Shown: one piece after another, positions 7,499-14,752 of the stretch | Layout of the letters: each line of letters starts with the position of its first letter | Numbering within the stretch: the first letter of the stretch is position 1 | Assembly (NCBI GenBank): GCA_029979325.1 | Contig: JAPOHS010000020.1 | Location: 1 to 17,870, forward strand | DNA from: Pseudomonadota bacterium | Lineage (GTDB): Bacteria > Pseudomonadota > Gammaproteobacteria > UBA11654 | DNA length: 17,870 nt | Direction of reading: 5' to 3' | Program-made: the position numbers and the translations under genes | The notes under the pieces: model-generated | Databases searched by the model: none | Seen by the model: only the letters and a program-made list of their open reading frames with translations | Told to the model about the DNA's origin: nothing

Positions 7499-8470
7499 AT
7501 GTATCACTCAAAAAAGATCTTTTTGGCACTATTTTTTACAACTTTAATTGTTGGTTGTGGCGCAAACGACTCAGTTGAAAAAAATGCTTTTGACATGGCT
7601 TTAAACTCACTTGGTGGTGAAGACAAGATTAGAAACCTAGATGAGTATTTGATAAAGAGTGAACGAGATGAGTACATCATGGGTCAAGGACCTGAGCCAG
7701 GCAAAGGGATGATGCTTTTGGCAGCGCCAACCACAAATGTTTCGCATAAGTTGAGTCAAGATGCCATCAGGGTAGACTTAATTACAACCCTCGCAGCAAG
7801 AGAAGGTGGTTATATCACAAGGGAAGTCAATACTCTTCTCCTTGGTAATGAAGGTTATTTGAGCGAGGATGATCCCATGGGAATTGTAAAGGAAAAAGAC
7901 AAAGTTCTTTCTCCTGACAAGGCCGCAGCTGCTATGAAAACAGAACGTTTATTGAATCCGCATTTGTTAATCAATGAAGTTTTGAATGATCCATCATTGT
8001 TGATTGATGCAAACGAAAAAGCAGCTCAGCATGATGGGTGGAGATATCGCGAAGATGAAGTATTTCCTGTGACGGTTGATAGGCTTCGTCAAACTGGCCT
8101 AAGAACACTGATTGCAAATCAAGAATGGGAGAAACAAGCCAGTCAAAAGGAGTTCTTTCCAAAAATGATCAATAAGACATTGATTGAGCCAGATTGGTTT
8201 AAAAAATGGAAAACCAATACCGAGATCAATGAGGATGAATTTTTAACATTCAGCATCAAAGACAAACTTTATCCGATCACATTTTATGTCAATAAAGACT
8301 CAGGATTGATTGAAAAAATCTCCACCATGGAGTGGGATGTTGTTTATGGTGATATTGAAATTGAGGTCAAATTTGATGATTGGGATTTTTCGCAAGATAT
8401 TCCATTCCCGATGACAGTGAGAATGTCTCAAGGTGGATCCAAGGTGGGAGATAAGAAGAGATTCAGTTGA
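7499..8470 (+). CDS. N-terminal half of lipoprotein/MBL-fold hydrolase (frameshifted)
   Basis: This part has 323 residues and begins with a lipoprotein signal (KKIFLALFFTTLIVGC). The lipidated residue would be Cys20. The ribosome site AAGGA at 7489-7493 is 5 nt before the ATG. ALNSLGGEDKIRNLDEYLIKSE is the start of a beta-rich domain that in related proteobacterial proteins precedes a metallo-beta-lactamase fold in one chain. Here the frame ends in TGA at 8468-8470, and the MBL part continues in the next frame from 8421 onward. The last true residues are probably near GGSKVGDKK, and RFS is frameshifted tail. The gene lies opposite the NAD(P)-binding gene across an operator palindrome and heads the plus-strand operon. 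Without the MBL half this product would be only a lipid-anchored substrate-binding-like domain. Confidence 0.75.
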   Translation: MYHSKKIFLALFFTTLIVGCGANDSVEKNAFDMALNSLGGEDKIRNLDEYLIKSERDEYIMGQGPEPGKGMMLLAAPTTNVSHKLSQDAIRVDLITTLAAREGGYITREVNTLLLGNEGYLSEDDPMGIVKEKDKVLSPDKAAAAMKTERLLNPHLLINEVLNDPSLLIDANEKAAQHDGWRYREDEVFPVTVDRLRQTGLRTLIANQEWEKQASQKEFFPKMINKTLIEPDWFKKWKTNTEINEDEFLTFSIKDKLYPITFYVNKDSGLIEKISTMEWDVVYGDIEIEVKFDDWDFSQDIPFPMTVRMSQGGSKVGDKKRFS

Positions 8471-9311
8471 TATCAGTCCAAACTTTTCAAATGAACATTT
8501 TGATCGACCCATAGGGCTTAATTATATTCACAATGAATCTTTTGCCCAAAGAGGATGGCAAATCAGTCAAACCATGAGAATGTTTACCTTATCGGGAGCT
8601 TATCGACCTGAATTAAAGTGGACCAAATTGGCCGATGGCATTCATTACCTGTCTGCTCTTCCATTGGATGGTATTTATACACTGATTGTTGAGCAGCAAA
8701 ATGGTGTTGTGGTCGTGGAGCCTGGCATGAATGATCTCAAAGGAGAAGAGGTTGCTAAATGGATTTATGAAAACATTCCGAATAAACCAATCACTCATAT
8801 TATTCCAACACACCATCACAATGATCATGGAGCTGGCATCAGACCATATGTTGCTGAGGGCGCTGATCTGGTTGTTCATGAATCTGCAATTGATTTTTAT
8901 CGTGCGCAAATCAATCGACCCAAGTCCAGAGTCGTAATCGATTCACTTGACCGATTAGATGATCGAGAAAGTGAAGTGATTATTGGAGTAAAACCAGATG
9001 CACCTCATGTGATTGATGATCCTGAACGACCCGTTATCGTTTATCCAGTCTTGAATGGACACACTGAAGACATGACAGTTGCTCTGGTGGGCAACGCAAA
9101 CATGCTTTATGCTGGCGATCTTTATGTCAGAGGTGTTGCTCGTGACAAAAGGTCTGGAACAAAACGAGGGCCAAATGTCGTTCCTTATCATTCGGCGATA
9201 TCTTTGAATGAAGCCATCAAGCAATTTAATATTCCTGCCGATACGCTTTTGGGGTCTCATGATGTAGAACCTGTAAGCTATCAAGATTTGATTGATTACA
9301 TCACTGATTAA
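8433..9311 (+). CDS. C-terminal half: metallo-beta-lactamase-fold domain
   Basis: The open frame runs from 8421 to the stop at 9309-9311. The GTG at 8433 is only the first possible start, and there is no convincing ribosome site. From about residue 65 it is an MBL fold: KLADGIHYL, then THHHNDHGAG with H127-x-H129-x-D131-H132, then H210 (NGHTED), D229 (YAGDLY) and H276 (GSHDVEP). The full set of two-metal ligands is therefore kept. Families with this fold hydrolyse lactones, esters, thioesters or sulfate esters. The segment before residue 60 (DISPNFSNEHFDRP) is the linker expected between the lipoprotein domain and the MBL domain. The intact ligand set suggests that the break is recent, a sequencing or assembly error, or bypassed by frameshifting. 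Confidence 0.8.
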   Translation: MDPRWEIRRDSVDISPNFSNEHFDRPIGLNYIHNESFAQRGWQISQTMRMFTLSGAYRPELKWTKLADGIHYLSALPLDGIYTLIVEQQNGVVVVEPGMNDLKGEEVAKWIYENIPNKPITHIIPTHHHNDHGAGIRPYVAEGADLVVHESAIDFYRAQINRPKSRVVIDSLDRLDDRESEVIIGVKPDAPHVIDDPERPVIVYPVLNGHTEDMTVALVGNANMLYAGDLYVRGVARDKRSGTKRGPNVVPYHSAISLNEAIKQFNIPADTLLGSHDVEPVSYQDLIDYITD

Positions 9312-9352
9312 GGATGATTTTAAAACCGGATATTCTGAATTTGGAAAGATGC

Positions 9353-10297
9353 ATGGCATCCATTCTCATTCTTCTTCTGATATTTAATATTGAAGCCCAT
9401 GAATCAGAAAATCTTGTTGTGGATTGCATGAATTGTCCTCAACTCATTAAAGTAAGTTCTGGATCTTTTATAAAAGGATCACCCAAGGGTGTTGAGGGCT
9501 CTAGGGATGATGAAAGACCACAACATGAGGTAAACATTGGCTATGCGTTTTATGCCGCACAATACGAAGTGAAGAGAATAGAGTATGAGCAATTCATCAA
9601 TGATACAGGTTACGACATGTCGGGCGGATGTTATGGAGCAACAGAAGAGGGCATTGTCCTTGGAGAGGACCTCAGCTGGTATGATCCTGGTTATCAAATG
9701 AGTGACGATCATCCTGTGGTTTGCGTCAGTTGGAATGACGCGAAGGCATATGTGGAATGGCTGTCTCGGAAAACAGGGTTCAAATACCGTTTATTTTCTG
9801 AGTCTGAATGGGAATACATCGCAAGAGCAGGAACAAGCACCATTCGCTTTTGGGGTGATGCTGATGAGGGTTGTGAATATGCAAACGGTGCAGACCTAGA
9901 TATCACGCCAGATGCTTTCCTAGAAGAAATGAAGGGCAGGCAATCGAAGATAGTATTGCCGGATGATTGGAAAGTCGCGGATTGCCATGATGGTTATATG
10001 ACTTCAGCTCCAGTCGGTTCATTTAAGCCCAATGCATTTGGAATATATGACATCCTAGGCAATGTTGCAGAATGGGTTGAGGATTGCTGGGGTGATTCTT
10101 ATGAGGCGACTCCTAGGGATGGGTCTCCCAGATTGGATGGCGATTGTAATCGACCGATTCTTAGAGGTGCATCTTATTATGATATGCCGATATATCTCAG
10201 ATCATCGAATCATTATGGATTTGAGTCAAGTCAATCAGAGAACAAAGATACACGTTATATTAATTTTGGATTCAGAGTCATGAGGGAAGCCGAATGA
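9353..10297 (+). CDS. exported SUMF1 / formylglycine-generating-enzyme-fold protein
   Basis: I prefer the ATG at 9353. It gives a signal peptide (MASILILLLIFNIEA) and has GGAAAG 4-6 nt upstream. The in-frame ATG at 9314 has AAGG directly against it and adds a polar leader. The mature part is a full SUMF1 (FGE-sulfatase) domain of the C-type-lectin-like fold: IKVSSGSFIKGS, HPVVCVSWNDAKAYVEWLS, YRLFSESEWEYIARAG, YDILGNVAEWVEDCW and NFGFRVMREAE. The copper-binding cysteine pair of true formylglycine-generating enzymes, expected near the LRSSN block, is absent (GASYYDMPIYLRSSN). Sulfatase activation is therefore unlikely, and no sulfatase is in the window. A binding or accessory role, perhaps with the cytochrome, is possible. 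The gene overlaps the cytochrome gene by 4 nt (ATGA). Confidence 0.8.
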   Translation: MASILILLLIFNIEAHESENLVVDCMNCPQLIKVSSGSFIKGSPKGVEGSRDDERPQHEVNIGYAFYAAQYEVKRIEYEQFINDTGYDMSGGCYGATEEGIVLGEDLSWYDPGYQMSDDHPVVCVSWNDAKAYVEWLSRKTGFKYRLFSESEWEYIARAGTSTIRFWGDADEGCEYANGADLDITPDAFLEEMKGRQSKIVLPDDWKVADCHDGYMTSAPVGSFKPNAFGIYDILGNVAEWVEDCWGDSYEATPRDGSPRLDGDCNRPILRGASYYDMPIYLRSSNHYGFESSQSENKDTRYINFGFRVMREAE

Positions 10298-10929
10298 CGA
10301 AAAGAAAATCTCCAATTTTTTGCATCACAATAGGCTTTTTATTTACTTTTGGGATCAAGATCATAGCGATGGAGAGTGACGCTTTCAACCTATGCCAATC
10401 CTGCCATGGGAAAGATTTATCAGGCAATGAAGTCTTGGGATCGCCATCCATAGCTGGTATGGAAGAATGGTATCTCTATAGACAAATCAGTAATTTTAAA
10501 GATGGCATCAGAGGTACACATGATGAGGACCTAATGGGGCTTACTATGCGATTGAGTGTGATGAACTTAAACGATGAGCAAAAGCGTTCATTGTCTTCAA
10601 AAATTTCATCAATGAAAACAAAAGATCTAGAACAGACAATTCAAGGCGATCTAGTAACTGGAGAGTTCGTTTTTCAGCACTGCATCTCATGTCACGGAGA
10701 GTTTGCCGAAGGCGATGCCACAATCAGTGCGCCCAAATTAACCGGTCAGAATGACTGGTATATATATCGTCAATTAATTAATTTCCAAAAAGGGGTCAGG
10801 GGTCAGCATCCAGAAGATTTATATGGCAGACAAATGATGGAAATGGCTGAGATGTTCAATGAAGAGATGTTTAGAGATGTCACCGCATATATTTCTCAGA
10901 TTGATCAAGCAGCCAACCAAGACAAGTAA
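10294..10929 (+). CDS. periplasmic dihaem cytochrome c, c4/c553 type
   Basis: The protein has 211 residues with an N-terminal signal peptide (hydrophobic about 8-25). There are two covalent haem sites: C34-QS-C37-H38 and C130-IS-C133-H134. The halves are internal repeats. Each has a WYxYRQxxNFxxGxRG segment and a following Met-rich stretch, with M85 and M181 as likely axial ligands, as in cytochrome c4 and the c553-like subunits of dehydrogenases. Such proteins carry electrons from periplasmic flavin or quinone dehydrogenases to a terminal oxidase. The three exported flavoproteins in this window are natural donors, which is inference. GAGGGAA at 10282-10288 is the ribosome site, and translation is coupled to the SUMF1 gene. 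The stop lies 1 bp from the stop of the convergent ubiD-like gene. Confidence 0.9.
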   Translation: MTKRKSPIFCITIGFLFTFGIKIIAMESDAFNLCQSCHGKDLSGNEVLGSPSIAGMEEWYLYRQISNFKDGIRGTHDEDLMGLTMRLSVMNLNDEQKRSLSSKISSMKTKDLEQTIQGDLVTGEFVFQHCISCHGEFAEGDATISAPKLTGQNDWYIYRQLINFQKGVRGQHPEDLYGRQMMEMAEMFNEEMFRDVTAYISQIDQAANQDK

Positions 10930-10930
10930 C

Positions 10931-12388
10931 TCAGAGAAACCGTCTAAACTTTATCTCAACTGCCTCCAAAACAGTCGGAAACTCCTCCTTTAGAATCTCA
11001 ATATTCATCTTTGGAAATGGTTTGCCACTTTCTTGCTCTGTGGCACTCCTTGTTGCATTGATAATGATTCTGCTTCCTTTGCCTCTTTCTGTTGAGCTTG
11101 GATCACCACTTAATCCATTGGCCTCATCAACTATCTTTGAGGAGCGGTTTGGCTGCCAGCGGGATCCAATCGCATGCAAGACATCATTCAGATTATGAAT
11201 GTCAACATCTTCGTCAAGCAAGACAGTGATTTTTGATATTTTAAGAGCAGTTGTGATTGACTCTCCTATTTCAAGCGCTCTCTCTGCACTGGAATCTTTT
11301 ATTTTTACAAAACAAAATCCTGGGTATTCGAGTGGGTAATGTAAAGCAACAAATTCATCAAATTGATCACGAAAATTTCTATTTAAATTGCCTTCGATTG
11401 GAGCAGTGAGACAACCTCGAGTAATTCCGGTAAATTGATTGGGTATGATCGGATTATTGCGATAAGTGATGGAGTTCACGTTGAGAAAAAAGTTTTCTTT
11501 TTGTTCGGCACCCAAGTAACCATACATTTCTCCAAAAGGCCCTTCACTCTCAAATTGATTGAGAGGAATTTCACCTTCAATGATCAATTCAGCATGAGCC
11601 GGAACATGGATATCGCTGGTTTCACACTTGACGATTTCTATTGCTTCGCCCATTAAGCCTCCAGCTATTCCAAGTTCATCTTCACCATATTTAGCAACTT
11701 TTGAACCGCTCAATGAGAAGGTTATTGGGTCTATGCCCAAGACGATTGCAGCTTTCGTAAATTTTTCTCCTTGTTCACTCAATTTTTTCAGAAATTTCCA
11801 TCCATCTTGATTGATCTGAGGATTGACCCCTATTTTTTTTGTGCCTTTGATTTGGCATCGATAGGTCCCAACATTACGACCCAATTCCTTATCCTGCAAA
11901 ATAACACTTCCTGTATTGATATATTGACCATTGTCACCAGGATTTGTTTTCAGAAATGGGAAATCAAACAAATCAATTTCATTCTCGTTAAGAATATTTT
12001 CTTTACAGGGCGAACTCTCTGAGGGTATTTCCTTTGGCTCAATGGTAGGCCAACTTCCATTTTCATCAATGTGATTTTCTATTTCATTGAGTGCATTTTG
12101 ATAATTTTTTTGTGGAGAAGAAGGATCAATTGGTACTCCCAGTGCCAAAGCCTCCAACTCCCATTTACCGAACAGATTACCAATTGATGCATTTTGAAAA
12201 GTTTTTCCTGAGGACTTGATTTTATCGAAGAAGACCACAGGTGCATTGATGACCCCGTGCTTTTCTACAAGCTTATAGATGAGCCCAGTGGCCTCATAAT
12301 TATCTTGATCAATATCTTCTATATGTATTGAAAGCTTGTGATGATCCACCGCATCCAAGTAATCTCTAATTGATTTAAATGGACCCAT
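10931..12388 (-). CDS. UbiD-family prenylated-FMN decarboxylase
   Basis: The start is uncertain. The ATG at 12388 (MGPFKSIRDYLDAV) fits the family N-terminus and has GGGAAG upstream. An ATG at 12403 and a TTG at 12409 also keep the frame. From 12388 the protein has 485 residues and no signal, so it is cytoplasmic. Numbered from the 12409 start, UbiD motifs are GRNVGTYRCQIKG (Arg184, prFMN/phosphate region), HVPAHAELIIEGEI and the acidic active-site block EGPFGEMYGYLG (Glu289, Glu293), then GCLTAPIEGN. UbiD enzymes reversibly decarboxylate aromatic or alpha,beta-unsaturated acids using prenyl-FMN made by UbiX, which is not in the window. The context suggests a catabolic rather than a ubiquinone role. 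It is the last gene of the minus-strand unit behind a membrane protein. Confidence 0.88.
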   Translation of the reverse strand: MGPFKSIRDYLDAVDHHKLSIHIEDIDQDNYEATGLIYKLVEKHGVINAPVVFFDKIKSSGKTFQNASIGNLFGKWELEALALGVPIDPSSPQKNYQNALNEIENHIDENGSWPTIEPKEIPSESSPCKENILNENEIDLFDFPFLKTNPGDNGQYINTGSVILQDKELGRNVGTYRCQIKGTKKIGVNPQINQDGWKFLKKLSEQGEKFTKAAIVLGIDPITFSLSGSKVAKYGEDELGIAGGLMGEAIEIVKCETSDIHVPAHAELIIEGEIPLNQFESEGPFGEMYGYLGAEQKENFFLNVNSITYRNNPIIPNQFTGITRGCLTAPIEGNLNRNFRDQFDEFVALHYPLEYPGFCFVKIKDSSAERALEIGESITTALKISKITVLLDEDVDIHNLNDVLHAIGSRWQPNRSSKIVDEANGLSGDPSSTERGKGSRIIINATRSATEQESGKPFPKMNIEILKEEFPTVLEAVEIKFRRFL

Positions 12389-12420
12389 ATCATTTCTTCC
12401 CATAGCCAATTTTTAAAAAC

Positions 12421-13089
12421 TTAGAATGGCTTAACTTGACCAAGGAAAGCCATGAATATGACCAGAACCCAGATCATTAAAGCCGCTTTATTCAATGTCG
12501 ATTGCTCTTTTTTGATAAGAGCTTCTGCAAAATCGACATCCTGCGAATTCTGAACCATGACAATCGACTCTCTCATTCGCCCTACTATGATTCTGATCCA
12601 GATGCCATTGAGCAATATCAGCCCAAAGATAGAAACTTTTAATGCCAACCAATTGCTTTGAATGACTGAATCGCCGATCAGGCTAAAAATTCCAAGCGTG
12701 ATTAATGAGAAAGAAAGTATGTATCTGATGCCCAGATCAATCAGGCGGTAAATTTCTCCAGATTCGGTCTCTCTCTTAAAGTGAACAATCCAAATCAAAA
12801 TAAGCCAAGCGATACTGAATACCCATATGCCTTGCAGTAAGCCCCCATCAATGGTTGATCCGAATGATGTCGATAAAGTAAAGCCAATTGGAAGCAGTAA
12901 AACCAAACTGGTCCTTGCAGACATGTCTACAATGAAGCGCATTGATCTGACACGAAGTCTCTCCTCAATGGGCAATTCATCTTTTGTTATGTAATTGCCA
13001 ATGTAATAAACAGCAATGTCACCACCTATGGCATAGACAAAAAGAACCACATGAAAGAAAGCCATGAGGTCATGAAAATAAATATTCAT
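12421..13089 (-). CDS. six-helix membrane protein of unknown function
   Basis: The protein has 222 residues. I do not recognise the family with certainty; the layout recalls DUF2269/CopD-like integral membrane proteins. Six hydrophobic segments are visible: near the N-terminus (FFHVVLFVYAIGGDIAVYYI), ARTSLVLLLPIGFTL, IWVFSIAWLILIWIV, IRYILSFSLITLGIFSLI, LALKVSIFGLILLNGIWI and a final one before the C-terminus (ALMIWVLVIFMAFLG). His6, His13 and Asp24 in the first segment could bind a haem or a cofactor, which is speculation. It lies 28 bp after the FAD oxidase 2 gene and 11 bp before the earliest ubiD start, in one transcription unit. Roles as an inner-membrane electron conduit or a transporter for the UbiD substrate are both possible. 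No good ribosome site is seen. Confidence 0.65.
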   Translation of the reverse strand: MNIYFHDLMAFFHVVLFVYAIGGDIAVYYIGNYITKDELPIEERLRVRSMRFIVDMSARTSLVLLLPIGFTLSTSFGSTIDGGLLQGIWVFSIAWLILIWIVHFKRETESGEIYRLIDLGIRYILSFSLITLGIFSLIGDSVIQSNWLALKVSIFGLILLNGIWIRIIVGRMRESIVMVQNSQDVDFAEALIKKEQSTLNKAALMIWVLVIFMAFLGQVKPF

Positions 13090-13117
13090 AAGAATAGTCT
13101 AATCAAGAAATCACCAA

Positions 13118-14602
13118 TCAAACAGTTGGTTTAATATTCCCATTGAGACTGAATAGGTTTTTTGGATCATATTTATTTTTCAGTTCGACCAATCTGCCGT
13201 AGTTCTGACCATAACTTGTTGCAACAAATTCCTGATCTTCATCCATCAATTCATTGATATAGATTCTTTCTGCAGTGTAAGGCGTCAAGCCTTTCCAATA
13301 GTCTCTTCCCCATTGAGTGAATTCTTCAGTTTTATCATCATTGGTCCAATGACCCCCAACCTCGATATCCCATTTTGCATTCCTTCCAGACCAGGCAGTC
13401 TCATTTTCAGCAACTTCAGAGATTTTTCCACCAAATCGAACAACCCTCATGGTGTCAAAGCGATCTTTTTTATAACCCCATCGATCCATTAATTCTTCTG
13501 TCATTTTTGGATTGTATTCATCAATCTGTCTTCCTTTGATGTAATACTTTCTGTAATGCGCGTTTCTAATATCAGCGACCTGTTGATGTTCAATGAAGTC
13601 TTTGTAGTGCAATTCATCTACTACAGGCTTTCCAAAATTTCGAATTGTTTTCAGAGCTTCATCAGCTTTTGATTGATCACCCATATACATAGCGCCAAGG
13701 AAGAATAGTTGTTCATCTGGACTTGCATTCCACATTCCGGCATTGCACATGATGTCATTGGGCAAGTCTTCTGTGTAATCATAATAGAAATCCCACAGCT
13801 CCTTTGCATACTTCATTTCATAGAGCCTAGCGCCCACAACTACTTTGCCGTCCTTGAGCGGGTTGAGTTTGTATTTAAATGATGTAACTACACCAAAGTT
13901 CCCACCGCCACCTCTGATGCCCCAGAATAAGTCTGGATTCTCATCCAAACTCGCTTTCCTAAAAACTCCATCTGCCGTGATGATATCGACACTGAGTAAA
14001 TTATCGATGGTTAAACCATACTTTCTCATCAGCGACCCAATGCCGCCCCCAAGTGTCAATCCAGCAACCCCAGTGTGCGAGACAACGCCTGCTGGAACAA
14101 CGTAACCGTGGGGCAATGATTTTGAATCAAGGTCATATAAGGTACAACCTGCATCAACTTCAACAATCTTTCTTTGTAAATCAATGTTTGTTTTTCTCAT
14201 CCTTGAAAGATCAATAATGAGACCGCCATCGCATGTCGATTTTCCTGAAATACTATGACCACCACTCCTCACTGCTGTTAGCAAATTTTGATCACTGGCA
14301 AAATTGACTGCTTTCTGAACATCTTGAGCAGACTCACAGTAAGCAATTAAAGCTGGGCGTTTGTCCCAAACCCCATTCCATACAAGCCGCGCTATTTCAT
14401 AGTCATAGTGACCCTCTGAAATGACAGATCCTTGAAAGCTTGTCATGAAATCGAGAATATCGTTGCTGCTGAGTGTGATTTCATTGCCACTCAGTGATAC
14501 AGCAGGCGTATCCGGTATAGAGGCTCTAAGCAGGTTAGAGTAGGGTAGACTTGTCGCAGCTGATAAGGCGAAAGTGTTTCTCATAAAATCTCTTCTTTTC
14601 AT
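13118..14602 (-). CDS. Tat-exported FAD-linked oxidase, berberine-bridge type, paralogue 2
   Basis: The protein has 494 residues and is a close structural paralogue of the product of 2616-4106. MKRRDFMRNTFALSAATSLP is a twin-arginine signal. The FAD domain has RSGGHS with His116 as the covalent-FAD candidate, CDGGLIIDLS, GVAGLTLGGGIG and FWGIRGGGGNFG. The BBE tail is NYGRLVELKNKYDPKNLF. As in paralogue 1, the second covalent-link position is Val (Val174 in GVVSHTG), so a single His link is expected. The substrate loop region (about 250-430) differs strongly between the two copies, which suggests different substrates or successive steps. AAGGA lies 10 nt before the ATG. Its promoter shares an operator palindrome with the TonB receptor gene on the other strand, and it heads the unit with the membrane protein and ubiD. 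Confidence 0.88.
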   Translation of the reverse strand: MKRRDFMRNTFALSAATSLPYSNLLRASIPDTPAVSLSGNEITLSSNDILDFMTSFQGSVISEGHYDYEIARLVWNGVWDKRPALIAYCESAQDVQKAVNFASDQNLLTAVRSGGHSISGKSTCDGGLIIDLSRMRKTNIDLQRKIVEVDAGCTLYDLDSKSLPHGYVVPAGVVSHTGVAGLTLGGGIGSLMRKYGLTIDNLLSVDIITADGVFRKASLDENPDLFWGIRGGGGNFGVVTSFKYKLNPLKDGKVVVGARLYEMKYAKELWDFYYDYTEDLPNDIMCNAGMWNASPDEQLFFLGAMYMGDQSKADEALKTIRNFGKPVVDELHYKDFIEHQQVADIRNAHYRKYYIKGRQIDEYNPKMTEELMDRWGYKKDRFDTMRVVRFGGKISEVAENETAWSGRNAKWDIEVGGHWTNDDKTEEFTQWGRDYWKGLTPYTAERIYINELMDEDQEFVATSYGQNYGRLVELKNKYDPKNLFSLNGNIKPTV

Positions 14603-14644
14603 ATATTTTTTATCCTTATTGAATGCTTATTATTATATGAATTT

Positions 14645-14656
14645 GAGCGCCCCTAC
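14645..14656 (-). repeat. 12-nt shared leader sequence, copy in FAD oxidase 2 mRNA
   Basis: Read on the minus strand this is GTAGGGGCGCTC, 43-54 nt before the start codon of FAD oxidase 2, inside its predicted 5' leader. It is the exact inverse of 14838-14849 and is conspicuously GC-rich in an AT-rich gap. Confidence 0.7.
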
Positions 14657-14680
14657 ATCTCATTTTGCATATTGTAAGAA

Positions 14681-14708
14681 ATTGTAACGTTTTTTTCTTA
14701 TTAATCAA
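14681..14708 (-). promoter_or_regulatory. promoter of the FAD oxidase 2/membrane/UbiD unit
   Basis: On the minus strand, the -35 is TTGATT (14703-14708, inside operator site 3) and the -10 is TACAAT (14681-14686) with a 16-bp spacer. A second TACAAT occurs 10 bp downstream (14671-14676) as part of a direct repeat ATTGTAA-gaa-ATTGTAA. The leader would be about 70 nt. Confidence 0.45.
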
Positions 14709-14719
14709 TTGATCAATAA
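14698..14719. promoter_or_regulatory. 22-bp operator palindrome, site 3
   Basis: The left arm is TTATTAATCA, the centre is AT, and the right arm is TGATCAATAA. The arms pair at 9 of 10 positions, and the palindrome extends one more base pair on each side (14697 C, 14720 G). It ends 2 bp before the -35 of the TonB receptor promoter and contains the likely -35 of the divergent FAD oxidase 2 promoter. Confidence 0.75.
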
Positions 14720-14721
14720 GC

Positions 14722-14751
14722 TTTACATATCCATATGAATTATTCTATTAT
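14722..14751 (+). promoter_or_regulatory. promoter of the TonB receptor gene
   Basis: The -35 is TTTACA (14722-14727) and the -10 is TATTAT (14746-14751) with an 18-bp spacer, each 5 of 6 to consensus. It sits exactly between operator sites 3 and 4. The leader to the ATG would be about 50 nt. Confidence 0.6.
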
Positions 14752-14752
14752 C

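Noticed and set aside
8433..9311. MBL-fold part as an independent gene starting at GTG 8433
   Set aside because: There is no ribosome site, and the first 60 residues look like a linker. The upstream domain is normally fused to it, so a frameshifted single gene explains the data better.
9353..10297. SUMF1 domain as the variable target of a diversity-generating retroelement
   Set aside because: The fold fits such targets, but no reverse transcriptase, template repeat or adenine-biased variable repeat was seen in the window.
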